A DNA stretch of 40,999 nucleotides from Arsenophonus sp046530735 (GTDB lineage: Bacteria; Pseudomonadota; Gammaproteobacteria; Enterobacterales; Enterobacteriaceae): NCBI GenBank assembly GCA_046530735.1, contig JBHEQV010000057.1, positions 1-40,999 of the forward strand, given 5' to 3'. How positions within the stretch are numbered: position 1 is the stretch's first letter; each line of letters starts with the position of its first letter. Under the pieces are notes generated by a model. The model searched no databases. It was not told the origin of the DNA and worked only from the letters and a program-made list of their open reading frames with translations. Positions 1 to 10,430 of this stretch are shown in pieces. A program made the position numbers and the translations under genes.

Positions 1-605
1 TCTGAATGTATATTGAATAGTTGACTTTATAGGAGTCAGTAAAAAATAGATATTGATTTAAAAACAACGTTTAAATAGCGTCGCTTCTCCTTATCTTAGT
101 GGTAACAGCTAAGATAAATCTAAGTGGTATTCTTGAAATCAATAAAACATTTTCTTTTTAATACTTTAAAGGGAAGTGTTATATTCCATATAGGAAAGGT
201 AGAAAATACGGGAGAAGAGAAGATAAAAAGAAAAAATAAATTTCGCTCTTAATTGACAGGATGTTCGTGAGCGATGAGATTCTTAAAGAGTTTAATGCAG
301 AGTGTATTAGCCGTTTTCTTGAGCTAATTATTGATAAATAGTTCATCTTTTACTTGGATGCAGATAAATAGTACGAAATATTTGCCAGAAACCATAAAAT
401 TAATTACCATATCGCCTAATAAAATTGGATAATCAGGAGAGTTATTGCTAAGGAATTCCAGATTCAAAATGTGAACAGTTATATCAGTCAATTAAAAGGC
501 TGGCTGAGTAGATTCTATGATATAGGATTATTTTATTTTATTTACTCATGGAGAAATCCCGCCTTGGAGAAGATTGTTTGAAATCACAACAAAATTAAAT
601 GCAAA
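1..605 (+). mobile_element. Decayed IS1595-family transposase remnant, cut by window start
   Basis: Translated pieces around positions 170-540 match the C-terminal half of IS1595-type (DDE) transposases: a broken phenylalanine-rich catalytic-core start, then the hallmark segment reading roughly FQIQNVNSYISQLKGWLSRF near 450-520. Stops and frameshifts break every frame, so the copy is dead. The same sequence recurs in reverse orientation at about 16.1-17.1, 21.85-22.8 and 30.4-31.4 kb. The 5' part of this copy lies outside the window. The family call rests on remembered motifs; membership of one repeat family is seen directly. Confidence 0.72.
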
Positions 606-1065
606 CGTAGCTACAAATTGCTCTACAAGAAAAGTAACAACTTTTACTACTAACATACTCTGATATACCAATGAAGCCTCCTTTTTAAGAGGACGATTTT
701 GTAATGCTGGCGTTAAGGAAAATTAGTTAACTAATAGAATGTGAGATACTTAAATAGGAAACACATCTGATAAATGTTAATCCATCTTGAACAAGTCAAG
801 GTGGTTAAGTCACACATAGTGAAACAGGTATATCATTAGTAAAATTGACAGATTATTGAAATATATTCTATCTGAGTTAGGGCATAAATCCAAATAACTA
901 TTACTTCCTAGCCTCAAGATGAGGGTTTTAATGAGCGATAAGAATGATAGACAGAATGAATAGTGTAGAATATTCAGAAAATCTAAAGAGAAAATGGATC
1001 ATTTTAGTTGAATAGGAGTGTTCGAAATTCCTATCACGATAGGAAAAATTACAGGGTAATCATGT
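606..1065. other. Gene-free decayed sequence
   Basis: No frame stays open and no family is recognised. It lies between two transposase remnants and is probably old decayed sequence. Confidence 0.5.
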
Positions 1066-2235
1066 TATTAAGTAGATCATCAAAATAAATAGCTAACTGC
1101 AATAATATTAAATTTTACTTATAGATAGGCATTATCTATTTATTTTTCACGTTAATCAACTCCAGTTAAAGTAACTTTAATAGACTATTCCCGTTAGTGA
1201 ATAAGTCTTTAGTTTTTGTTAAGTTGCAGAACTACTGGTGAACTGATTTGATGGCATTGATGATATAGATCATTTTATAGATATTTACTGGATAGTAGAA
1301 AAATATCTCGACAGATTTTCCTATTTCAACACCACACGACTGAATAACTATCGGTTATTTTGCTGACCTCATATAGCTTTAAACTTATCCAGCGTCGTTT
1401 TACGTCGATTTTGATTTACCGCACGATTTAAATTGGCTTCGGGGTCTGATATGAAAGTTTTATGGTGCTTTTAGGCTATCTATTTTATGGAATTGTAGAT
1501 CTAGGGAATAATCCATAACTGCATTTCAGTAGAGATTTTATTTTGTTTATCGGTTATGGAAAGGTGATTAGCCTATCAGTGTAGATAATTAGAGCACCAT
1601 GATGTCAGGATTTTATAGATCGTTTAACAAAGAGACAAAAATTTGAACTTTCACTTTCAGACAGATACAATCCCCAGTATCTCCTTTTTACTTCAAGGTT
1701 TAGTGTCAGCACGGTATACCAGATTTTCTGAGGTAGCTATTCTCTTCACGGATTTTATAGTAAATAGCATCCAGCTCAGATAAGTGGATAAACTGTCTCT
1801 ATTTAGGCGTTGAAAGTATACAATCTTTGATCTTCTAACTAATTTAACGTATCTTATATTTGAGTATAAACAAGACGGATAATCTTCTTCTTAATCTCGT
1901 TAGGATATCCTGTTCTAGTATTTTTTAGTAGTTTCAACTTGAAAATGACGTTTGGATCGGCGGATTTTGCAAACTCAAAATTATCGGTTTAGGCCTTAAT
2001 GTTTTTAGTGGTGCAGTTACGCCTATGTATATTAAGCTCTTGAGCAAGATGAGTATCGAGTTCAGCGGTAATGCTGATTTAGTTAACTATTTAATTAGAG
2101 GTATTTAAATTCTATCTTTATCTGTGAGGCTCTGACAAGATCGAAGCGCTTCAGTGCTAAGTAGAAATCGAAGAGTTCGGACATGTATCATTCTTTTTTT
2201 TTAAAATATTACTGGAATGAGATAGTATTTCTAAT
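1066..2235 (-). mobile_element. Decayed IS256-family (IS285-like) transposase remnant
   Basis: Reading the minus strand, broken segments follow the order of an IS256/Mutator transposase. An N-terminal stretch (about 2110-1990) resembles the HLGHEKN and RNG region. A middle part follows near 1900-1650 (LNLEVKRRYWGLYLSESES). The C-terminal part lies near 1290-1080, resembling YPxDIRKxIYTTNAIES, KTKGAFPN and KWTMPIQNWN...LAIYF. Many stops and frameshifts show it is inactive. It is a different IS256 subgroup from the six copies at 4.8, 13.6, 23.7, 26.7, 31.8 and 37.0 kb, which carry a VEIKVPKVRD-type core. Confidence 0.72.
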
Positions 2236-3149
2236 ATTCCCATCAAGATACTAATTAACAATAAAAAGTTATCTGTTTCACCTAAAGCAGATGTACTATT
2301 GGATAAAAAGTAACCTTTATTTTAGTTGGTAGAAGAACATGATAGTTTTTAAGTTCTTCTTCTGATATCTATTCTAGCAATGTGATCTACAGAGATTTAA
2401 GTGGCAAGAGTGCTGCAGTCTTGATCAATAATATCCTCAATATCTACCCACTTATTACTATTTGTCTGGTTTCCATGCATGATATAGAGAATGGCATTAC
2501 CGTTGTTATCGAACTTTAAATGCCAATTTGAAAATCCATAGAAATTTTACAACAATTGTAATAGTAAACTCAAATCATCTTGAGAATTATAAATAATTTA
2601 CTCGCTCAATAATTTTCCTCAGACTAAATATTTTCTGCCAGGCAAAGTGAATGCTGTTAGACCACAACATATTATGTTGCCAGAAAAATCTATATAAATG
2701 CTTATGTCTATATTTATGAAAAATGCACTTATGATAAATGTCAACAATATAGTTGTCACCGTTGCAGTATAAGCATTGATCCTATACCATAGTCTCAAGT
2801 AGGTATATCGTCGTCTGCAATAAACTAAAATCAGTCTGGAAAATAGGATATCAATCGACTTATAGTATTCGGTCAAACCGACATTGATGACAAAATTGCT
2901 AATGTAGCTAGAGGTTAATATTACTAATTTTTACAAAAATAAATTAAGCATGATTGAATGAACCTAGCTTATTATGGTGTTAAGCGGCTTAGCTAGCCTG
3001 CTTGGGAATATTCATGATCTGAATACTACTATATATTTTACGATATATTAAATTTTTAAGAATTCATTTAGATAGCTCGAAATAAATCTACCATAAAGCG
3101 TGAACTAGATAAAATCAGGAAGATAAAATACGACTTAAATGTTACATTA
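2236..3149. other. Decayed sequence with an open membrane-like stretch
   Basis: Minus-strand 2876-2619 stays open for 85 codons and encodes two short basic blocks followed by a clear hydrophobic segment (AYTATVTTILLTFIISAFF). Downstream on the same strand the frame continues only through stops. I could not recognise the family. It may be what is left of an inner-membrane protein gene, or chance in AT-rich DNA. No convincing ribosome binding site precedes it. Confidence 0.3.
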
Positions 3150-4590
3150 CCTGTATATCCGAAGCGATCAATTTATGATCTTCCTAACCAAAATAAATGA
3201 GTATAGACCGACTGAATGTTTATGAGACTAAAAATAGGCCATACAGCAATGTGTCTAGATTCCAAGTTTCCATTTTTATACACAAAAGTATTATCCCCGC
3301 CTTTAATCACGATTATCTGGAGTTTTAATCAACGCCTCTAAAGTTAACTAGATGACGCTGGATATAACTGTATTTAGGAGTAATGAATGACAGTATATTT
3401 TCCGATGAATTCATCATCTATAGAAAACTGGGGATAATTTCCCGTCTTCTTAGCCCCATTCTAGGGGAAACACAAAGATAATTTGCCTAATACCCTGACA
3501 AAAAACAGGACAGGATGATGAATTCTATTTCCCTGGAAATATATTAAGGGGGTAATTTACTAGATATATATCCAATAACTAAATTAGTTTTCACTATTTT
3601 ATGATAGTTGAAATAAATTTATTGAAAATATAGTAAATTATAAACTCATATATTCGTCTCTCTATAGAGTGAATGTTTAGCTGTGACACTTGTGCTATGG
3701 GATTTCCCGGTTTGCGATACTGCTGCGTCTATCTTGAACGATTTTCCCCACCGCTATATTTTTTACAAAAGCTATAAGTCAAAAGTCTATAATTTATGCA
3801 GTTTTAAAACTACCGAACAGTGGCTAGCTATAGCAAGTTGATATTTTATCTGCACTCGTACTAGCGAAAGATTACTTTTACTATACCTCATCTCCTTTAG
3901 CTTTTTTCTTAAACAATAACTAGCACTACTCAATGCTTTGTTTCTCGCTGGTGTGCAACCCATGGTATGCCGAAATGGCACATAAACAAGATAATTAAAA
4001 TTAGTATCTTTTATTCTTACATACTTAACTGGTTGATAACTCAATTAATATGCATACATTTATATCTTAATTAGTCATGATTGTCTAGATATTAAATAGG
4101 CTGTATGGTTTAAGTTATTCTTCAAAAATAGTGGTTGAAGAAATTTTGTGATGCGCGCCATCTCCGGCTTCTGCGTTATAACTTCAATTATAACCTGATA
4201 AATCCCACTCTATTCTTGTTCTTGTGCACATATCCGCACTAGGAATCAGTAGTAGCGTGTTATCACCCTGAGGCAAAGTAGGGACGTTACTGGAGAAAGT
4301 TCACTTCGTTAAAAATATGAAATGGAGTGTGGCAGCCTTTGAAATATCTCTGGCGCTACTTTAAACACTCACCTGGTATCTTACTTAAGACTTCGACATT
4401 ACTGAAGGTGTATAAGTAAGTTACTTGAGATAATGGTTCAAAAAAAACTAGAAAATCCATGGGGGGTGTATTCCCAAGCCATTGTCTGATGAAAAGATTT
4501 TTACGCACAGATTCATATAAATATATTTATGTGTGGCGATAGGTTACTTTTTATCAACACTCAGTTTATTATAACAGGCAACAGAATTAT
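3150..4590 (-). repeat. Family C repeat, copy 1 (unidentified, probably a dead IS)
   Basis: This segment aligns along its length with 17195-18810 (same orientation) and, reversed, with 28640-30250. Shared landmarks are the stretch around 3560-3800 (matching 17640-17840 and the complement of 29640-29830) and around 3890-3910 (matching 17935-17960). The shared reading direction appears to be the minus strand. An 85-codon piece stays open at 4044-3787 with a basic region (ASYCLRKKLKEMRYSKSN). The product was not recognised. Copy number, length near 1.5 kb and mixed orientation suggest a dead transposable element. Confidence 0.55.
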
Positions 4591-4769
4591 TGACAAAAAA
4601 ATGCATAAAATAGAAAAAACAATAGTTATTAACTATTAAGTTAAAACCTAGAGTTAATGTTTTTAAATTAGAATATTAGGTTAAAGAATATAGAGTTCGA
4701 TTAAATTTTAACTTATAATAACTCATAGTAAACCTAGTTCATCTTCTTTTAAAAATAAAAGAAGGTTTT
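4591..4769. other. Short decayed spacer
   Basis: AT-rich sequence between family C copy 1 and the first IS256-like copy. Nothing recognisable is seen. Confidence 0.4.
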
Positions 4770-6180
4770 TCTCTAATTATGTTGATTTTTGATGTATGGT
4801 GTATACTGTATGCTATTTCAGAGAAAGTGACATATCTTAATGATTAATTTCATAAATAATTTCAAAAATGCAAAGATAATATGCCATAAAAATTTTATCC
4901 TTACAAGTATCAGCAAAACCAGGTATTATCTATGATCCCTTACATGAACTCATCCTTAATCCTACTGGATGTTGGTAGGCATCGCTTTGAGGGTGTGAGC
5001 TCTAAGACATCCTTCGATAACGTGCTGAAGGGAGTTTGTCGACGGGGCGCGTTCATGCCGTCAACCGTAAAAGTTGTTTGCCACCTAAACCATATAGACT
5101 GATATTAGCGATTTTGAGATTAAAGTGCTTAAGGTAAGAGAATCACGGCGGCAACAGAATATTTTTCAACAGCTCATTGCTACCGCCTTATCTGAAGCGT
5201 ATAAAAGCGCCCAAGAGTTACTGACATGTCTGTAACTGTGGGAGGGGATGCACCACCGATGATTTTTACGAAACTCTGGAGCAGTTATCGATAAGAAGTA
5301 CATGATCTTTCTGTTAGGGCACCATCAGCAGATTTTAACAGTAATACCTTAAAAGAGCGTTGGCAACGCTGCTATAGCTGCGTGATTTAGCGATATCCCT
5401 AACGTTTTTTTTCTGGGCCGATGGCATAATCCGTCTCCTGTCAGGAATATGATCTCCTTTACCTTATTCTTAATTATTGGCGTCATTTGGATAGATGGTA
5501 AAAAGCTCGTTTCGGTCGAAGATGCTTATCAAGAGTCATAAGTAAACTGAACAGAACTTTTGAATGGTCTACAAGCATAGAGACTTAATCGTATTTTCAA
5601 TCTTGCTACGGAAGCTTGTGCTCTTGGTTTTTAAAATGCAATGCTAAAATATTCCTGGACATGTAGTACCAACACCATTATCTACACAAAAATATCTAAT
5701 ACACTAGCTTCACTCCATAAAGGTATGCAGCACAGAAAGTTAAGGGTGATTGTAGGAGTTATATTAGCAGAGAGCCGCGATGCCGATAATGAACCTCTTG
5801 ATATTTTATTTAAGAAGGTTTTCAACGTATCATTCAATGATGAAGAAATTATGGGAAAAATTAAGAAGAATAGCTGATATTCTATTCCTCCGTCAGCACA
5901 CGCTTGGTGTCAATAAGAACAACAAAGCCGGTTAATATCGACTTTTTTACGACAGTGAGGCTATGAAAAGCCGACTTACAAAAATTATGTTTTAAGAATA
6001 ATAACCCTTTCAATGGTATTAAAGCTGCTTCAGTCTCTTTAGAAATTTGGAAGAAGTTCAAGAAACTTGATTTACTTGATCCTGTTCTGGTAAACAATAT
6101 CCAATTTAAAGATGGAGAACTTATTTACAAAGCATCAGAGCGGAGCCGCAGTCTTTCATCATACAGAAAATTTATTAATA
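4770..6180 (+). mobile_element. Decayed IS256-family transposase, copy 1
   Basis: Plus-strand fragments in order match an IS256/Mutator transposase. The FEIKVLKVRES motif is near 5110. A DLS...ADGIH region follows near 5380-5440, then LFLIIGVIWIDGKKLVSVEDAYQES at about 5460-5540. A block around 5640-5870 contains SNTLASLHKGMQHRKLR and the acidic DxxNEPLDILFKKVF segment. The IQFKDGE tail is near 6095-6120. Stops and frameshifts separate these pieces; the 78 codons open at 5641-5877 are a transposase fragment, not a gene. It ends abruptly against an IS1595-like fragment. Confidence 0.8.
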
Positions 6181-6620
6181 AAACTCTGTTAATTTCTGTA
6201 AAATAAAGGCTATTCAGCCTATATTGCTGATAACTAAACTATTTATCCTTGTAGTGTAGTTTTGCTAGAGGGCATTCTCAGTAATATTATTAAATGTTTT
6301 TCTGTAATTAGAGGTTTTCAATCATATCGCTGTAACCTTATGAGTCACTACTGGATAACATGTTCATTGTAATAATATTGGAAAGATAAAGTAGATTGAG
6401 TTGCTTCAATTTATTAATTGATATCATTCGATATATTACTCACCGAGTTAACTAATGAAATGTAGCTTTATACTCACATGAAGTAAGAAAAGATTCTCTT
6501 TAATTTAAATGACTGTTTAGTTTTTTATGGCTACCGTTATGTAGCACAAAAAAATTTTTTTATAAGTATAAAGGGGATTTATACCAACAATTTTTGTAAA
6601 AAAAAGCTGAAATTAACCTA
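6181..6620 (-). mobile_element. Truncated IS1595-family remnant
   Basis: The sequence matches the right-hand 420 bp of the minus-strand IS1595-like copies at 21.85-22.83 and 30.4-31.4 kb, for example the run near 6400-6480 against 22640-22700 and the 6580-6600 end against 22797-22825. The other half of the element is missing at the junction with the IS256-like copy. It is non-coding now. Confidence 0.68.
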
Positions 6621-6831
6621 GTTGTTACTAACAAACAAAAATTATCATTTTTTTTGATTTTTAAAAATCCTTATCAAAAAATGCGAGTTTATTAAGGTTA
6701 AATTTAAGCTCTTATGGACAGTTATTAAATATTTTGTTACTATGACAAACATTTAGGATAAATTAGTATTATCAATTAACTTTAATGGCGTTAAATAAAT
6801 ATTTACCAAAAATAAGTGGTCTATTGTAGAT

Positions 6832-7568
6832 ATAGTTTATAGTAAAATTCCCCTATCTAAATTATCTGATTTCATTGAACAGCCATTTGAGCATTTAATT
6901 CTTAAAGGAATTAAATGTGTTTTTGAGAAAAGTTCTTCATGAACTTGAAGTGTTGACTAAGCAATTTTATGTTTATTATCCCTCTTTACATGAGGCTAAT
7001 TAGAGATTTAAAGTAGAGGATTGCATTTCGCCGAGAAATGGATTTTCGTATAAACAAATCTATAGAAATGCTTTAGTGATCTGCTTATCTAGATTATTTA
7101 GGTATATGGAATCGTAATTTATCTATTAGAAATACGTCATGTGTGATTTAAGGTATTGATGCTTATCATGCTGATTTAAAAGGAATCAATGAAAATCTTG
7201 CCTTAATTAAGATCAGTAAACTTAAAATTCATAGTATTTAAGAATATGAGGATGTTAATGCTAAAGTTCAGGGTGTTTTTCAATATCAGCTAGTTATTAC
7301 TGAACGGCCATAATATGGTATTATTCCATATACTTTGTTGAATGGGTTAACAAATAGCAAAATGTTAAGTAAAATTTTAAGTGTTTATCATATCCGTAAA
7401 AAATGCACGCAGCAGTAAATAAAAATATAACTCATTTTTTTTTAATCTATTATTACACGTTAACTTAAAAAGCATATAAGGATTAAAATCGTTATTTAAC
7501 ATTTATTGAGAAGATTTTGCTGAAAAAAAAGTTGTGAGCGTTCTTTACGTCAAGTACAAGAATTATAA
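6832..7568 (+). pseudogene. pdhR: pdhR remnant, pyruvate dehydrogenase operon repressor
   Basis: PdhR is the GntR-family, pyruvate-sensing repressor of pdhR-aceEF-lpd in enterobacteria. The remnant keeps family order from start to end. SKIPLSKLSDFIEQPFEHLIL at 6841-6903 resembles the PdhR N-terminus. Broken winged-helix pieces follow near 6930-7030. The FADR-like ligand domain appears as YLLEIRHV near 7115-7140 and VFQYQLVITE near 7275-7305. The end reads ERSLRQVQEL then TAA at 7536-7568, matching the usual ERSLRRLEQ tail. The expected ATG is ATA at 6832, and several stops and frameshifts interrupt it. Length (737 bp) is close to the E. coli gene (765 bp), so decay is by point mutation rather than large deletion. 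It sits just upstream of aceE, as expected. Confidence 0.87.
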
Positions 7569-7754
7569 AAATTTAATTTAGTAGTGCAGATTTTTATTTC
7601 CGCTGCATCTCTGCATTACCGTTCTAATTTAATTATGGAGAAAGTTTCGGCAATAGGAACTATCTTTTTTTCTTTCTGGTTTAGTAAATATCTTCAAAAG
7701 ATATCTCAATAACTACATTAGAAACAGATAATAGAATAGATAAAGGAATATGCC
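7569..7754 (+). promoter_or_regulatory. aceE leader region
   Basis: This spacer separates dead pdhR from aceE. A perfect 7-bp inverted repeat (ATATCTT, CAA, AAGATAT) lies at 7688-7704, about 50 bp before the start codon. The ribosome binding site is AAGGA at 7743-7747, a good distance from ATG at 7755. I see no full PdhR operator of the TGGT-N3-ACCA type; only a TGGT half is present near 7677. A promoter is expected here or inside the pdhR remnant but cannot be fixed by eye. Confidence 0.45.
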
Positions 7755-10418
7755 ATGTCAGATATGTTAAAGAATGACGTGGATCCGATCGAAACTCGCG
7801 ATTGGTTACAAGCGATCGAATCGGTCATCCGTGAAGAAGGTGTTGATCGTGCTCAATATCTTATTGATCAAGTATTACAAAAAGCACGTAAGTGCGGTGT
7901 TAATATCGCAGCGGGTTCTGGAGAATATGATTATATCAATACTATTCCCGTAGAGGATGAGCCTGATTATCCAGGTAACATGGATTTAGAGCGTCGTATT
8001 CGTTCTATGATTCGTTGGAATGCTGTAATGATGGTTTTACGAGCTTCTAAAAAAAATCTGGAATTAGGTGGTCATATGGCTTCCTTCCAATCTTCTGCAA
8101 CTTTATATGAAGTCTGTTTTAATCACTTTTTCCAGGCAAAAAATAATAAAAATGGTGGAGATTTAGTTTATTTCCAAGGACATATTTCGCCTGGTATTTA
8201 TGCACGTGCATTTTTAGAAAGTCGGCTCACTGAAGAACAAATGGAGAATTTTAGACAAGAAATATATGGCAAAGGCCTTTCCTCTTATCCTCATCCTAAA
8301 TTGATGCCTGAGTTTTGGCAATTCCCTACTGTATCGATGGGAATTGGTCCAATTAGCGCTATTTATCAAGCAAAATTCTTAAAATACTTACAACATAGAG
8401 GTTTAAAAGATACTACAGATCAGACAGTTTATGCTTTTCTTGGTGATGGTGAAATGGATGAACCTGAATCTAAAGGTGCTATCACGATTGCGACTCGTGA
8501 AAAGTTAGATAACCTTGTTTTTGTGATTAACTGTAACTTGCAGCGCCTTGATGGACCAGTTATTGGTAATGGTAAGATTGTGAATGAATTAGAAGGTATT
8601 TTTAGCGGTGCAGGATGGCAGGTTATTAAAGTACTGTGGGGTAGCCGATGGGATGAATTATTTCGTAAAGATACTTCAGGTAAACTAATTCAGTTGATGA
8701 ATGAAACTTTAGACGGAGACTATCAAACATTTAAATCTAAAGATGGCGCTTATGTTCGTGAACACTTCTTTAATCGTTACCTTGAGACAAGTATCCTAGT
8801 AAAGGATATGACTGATGATGAAATCTGGTCGTTAAATCGTGGTGGGCATGATCCGAAAAAAGTTTATGCTGCCTTTAAAAAAGCACAAGAAACTAAAGGT
8901 AAGCCAATAGTAATTTTAGCTCAAACAGTTAAAGGTTATGGCATGGGGGATATTGCTGAAGGTAAAAATATTGCTCATCAGGTAAAAAAAATGAATCTGG
9001 AAGGGATTCGTCATTTTCGTGATCGCTTTAATGTACCGATAGCGGATGATCAAGTAGAAAAATTACCTTTTCTTCTTCTTAAAGAAGAATCAGACGAATA
9101 TAAATATCTACATGAGCGTCGTCAGGCATTAGGTGGGTATTTGCCAACACGAAATTCTATATTCGATGAAAAATTAGATATTCCTAGTCTAGAAGATTTT
9201 AATCAATTATTATCAGAACAAAATAAAGAGATCTCTACTACGATTGCATTTATACGTGTCTTGAATTTAATGTTAAAAAATAACTCGATTAAAGATCGTC
9301 TAGTGCCAATTATTGCTGATGAAGCACGTACTTTTGGTATGGAAGGTTTATTTCGTCAGATTGGAATTTATAATCCAAATGGACAACAGTATACCCCTCA
9401 GGATTGTAAGCAAGTTGCTTACTACAAAGAAGATGAAAAAGGTCAAATTCTTCAAGAAGGTATTAATGAATTAGGTGCTGGAGCCTCTTGGTTAGCTGCT
9501 GCTACATCATATAGCACGAATAACCTGCCAATGATTCCATTTTATATTTATTATTCTATATTTGGTTTTCAGCGTATCGGTGATTTGTTATGGGCAGCTG
9601 GAGACCAGCAAGCGCGTGGCTTTCTAATTGGCGGAACCTCAGGACGTACTACATTAAATGGGGAAGGTTTACAGCATGAAGATGGACATAGTCATATCCA
9701 GTCACTAACTATACCTAACTGTATCTCTTATGATCCAGCTTATGCTTATGAAGTTGCTGTGATTATACATGATGGTTTAGTTCGTATGTATGGTAAGAAA
9801 CAAGAAAACATTTACTATTATATTACTACCTTGAACGAAAATTATCATATGCCAGCAATGCCTGCTGGTGTTGAAGAAGGTATTTGTAAAGGTATCTATA
9901 AACTTGAGTCACTAAAAGGCGAAAAAGGAAAAATTCAATTATTGGGATCGGGCTCAATGATGCGTCATGTTCGTGAAGCTGCAAAAATTTTGTCTAGCGA
10001 GTACGCTATTGCTTCCGATGTTTATAGTGTAACGTCATTTACCGAATTAGCTCGTGAAGGACAGGATTGTGAGCGTTGGAATATGTTACATCCATTTGAT
10101 AAACCTCGTGTACCCTATGTTGCTCAAATCATGAATGATATGCTTGCAGTTGCTTCAACAGATTATATGAAATTATTTGCAGAACAAATTCATCCCTACA
10201 TTCCGACAAGTAATTATCGTGTTTTAGGTACTGATGGTTTCGGTCGTTCAGATAGCCGTGAAAACCTCCGTCATCATTTTGAGGTTGATACTTCCTATGT
10301 GGTAGTTGCGGCGTTAGGTGAATTAGCGAAACGTGGTGAAATGGATGTAATATTAGTGGATGAAGCAATCAAAAAATATAATATCAGCCCAGAAAAAATT
10401 AATCCGCGTTTGGCGTAA
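7755..10418 (+). CDS. aceE: Pyruvate dehydrogenase E1 component AceE
   Basis: AceE is the thiamine-diphosphate E1 subunit of the cytoplasmic pyruvate dehydrogenase complex. It decarboxylates pyruvate and reductively acetylates the lipoyl groups of AceF. The protein is 887 residues, exactly the E. coli length, and aligns without obvious gaps from MSDMLKNDVDPIETRDWL to the final INPRLA. The ThDP/Mg signature GDGEMDEPE...NCN starts with GDG at residues 230-232 (Asp231). The active-site loop His is at residue 408 (His407 in mature E. coli numbering) within KNIAHQVKKMN. The DEARTFGMEGLFRQIG region and the C-terminal GTDGFGRSDSR and FEVD blocks are intact. The start is fixed by AAGGA 7 bases upstream and by the family N-terminus. 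It is followed after 12 bases by aceF, so the two are surely cotranscribed. Its repressor gene upstream is dead. No damage is visible. Confidence 0.98.
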   Translation: MSDMLKNDVDPIETRDWLQAIESVIREEGVDRAQYLIDQVLQKARKCGVNIAAGSGEYDYINTIPVEDEPDYPGNMDLERRIRSMIRWNAVMMVLRASKKNLELGGHMASFQSSATLYEVCFNHFFQAKNNKNGGDLVYFQGHISPGIYARAFLESRLTEEQMENFRQEIYGKGLSSYPHPKLMPEFWQFPTVSMGIGPISAIYQAKFLKYLQHRGLKDTTDQTVYAFLGDGEMDEPESKGAITIATREKLDNLVFVINCNLQRLDGPVIGNGKIVNELEGIFSGAGWQVIKVLWGSRWDELFRKDTSGKLIQLMNETLDGDYQTFKSKDGAYVREHFFNRYLETSILVKDMTDDEIWSLNRGGHDPKKVYAAFKKAQETKGKPIVILAQTVKGYGMGDIAEGKNIAHQVKKMNLEGIRHFRDRFNVPIADDQVEKLPFLLLKEESDEYKYLHERRQALGGYLPTRNSIFDEKLDIPSLEDFNQLLSEQNKEISTTIAFIRVLNLMLKNNSIKDRLVPIIADEARTFGMEGLFRQIGIYNPNGQQYTPQDCKQVAYYKEDEKGQILQEGINELGAGASWLAAATSYSTNNLPMIPFYIYYSIFGFQRIGDLLWAAGDQQARGFLIGGTSGRTTLNGEGLQHEDGHSHIQSLTIPNCISYDPAYAYEVAVIIHDGLVRMYGKKQENIYYYITTLNENYHMPAMPAGVEEGICKGIYKLESLKGEKGKIQLLGSGSMMRHVREAAKILSSEYAIASDVYSVTSFTELAREGQDCERWNMLHPFDKPRVPYVAQIMNDMLAVASTDYMKLFAEQIHPYIPTSNYRVLGTDGFGRSDSRENLRHHFEVDTSYVVVAALGELAKRGEMDVILVDEAIKKYNISPEKINPRLA

Positions 10419-10430
10419 GAGGTGAAATCA

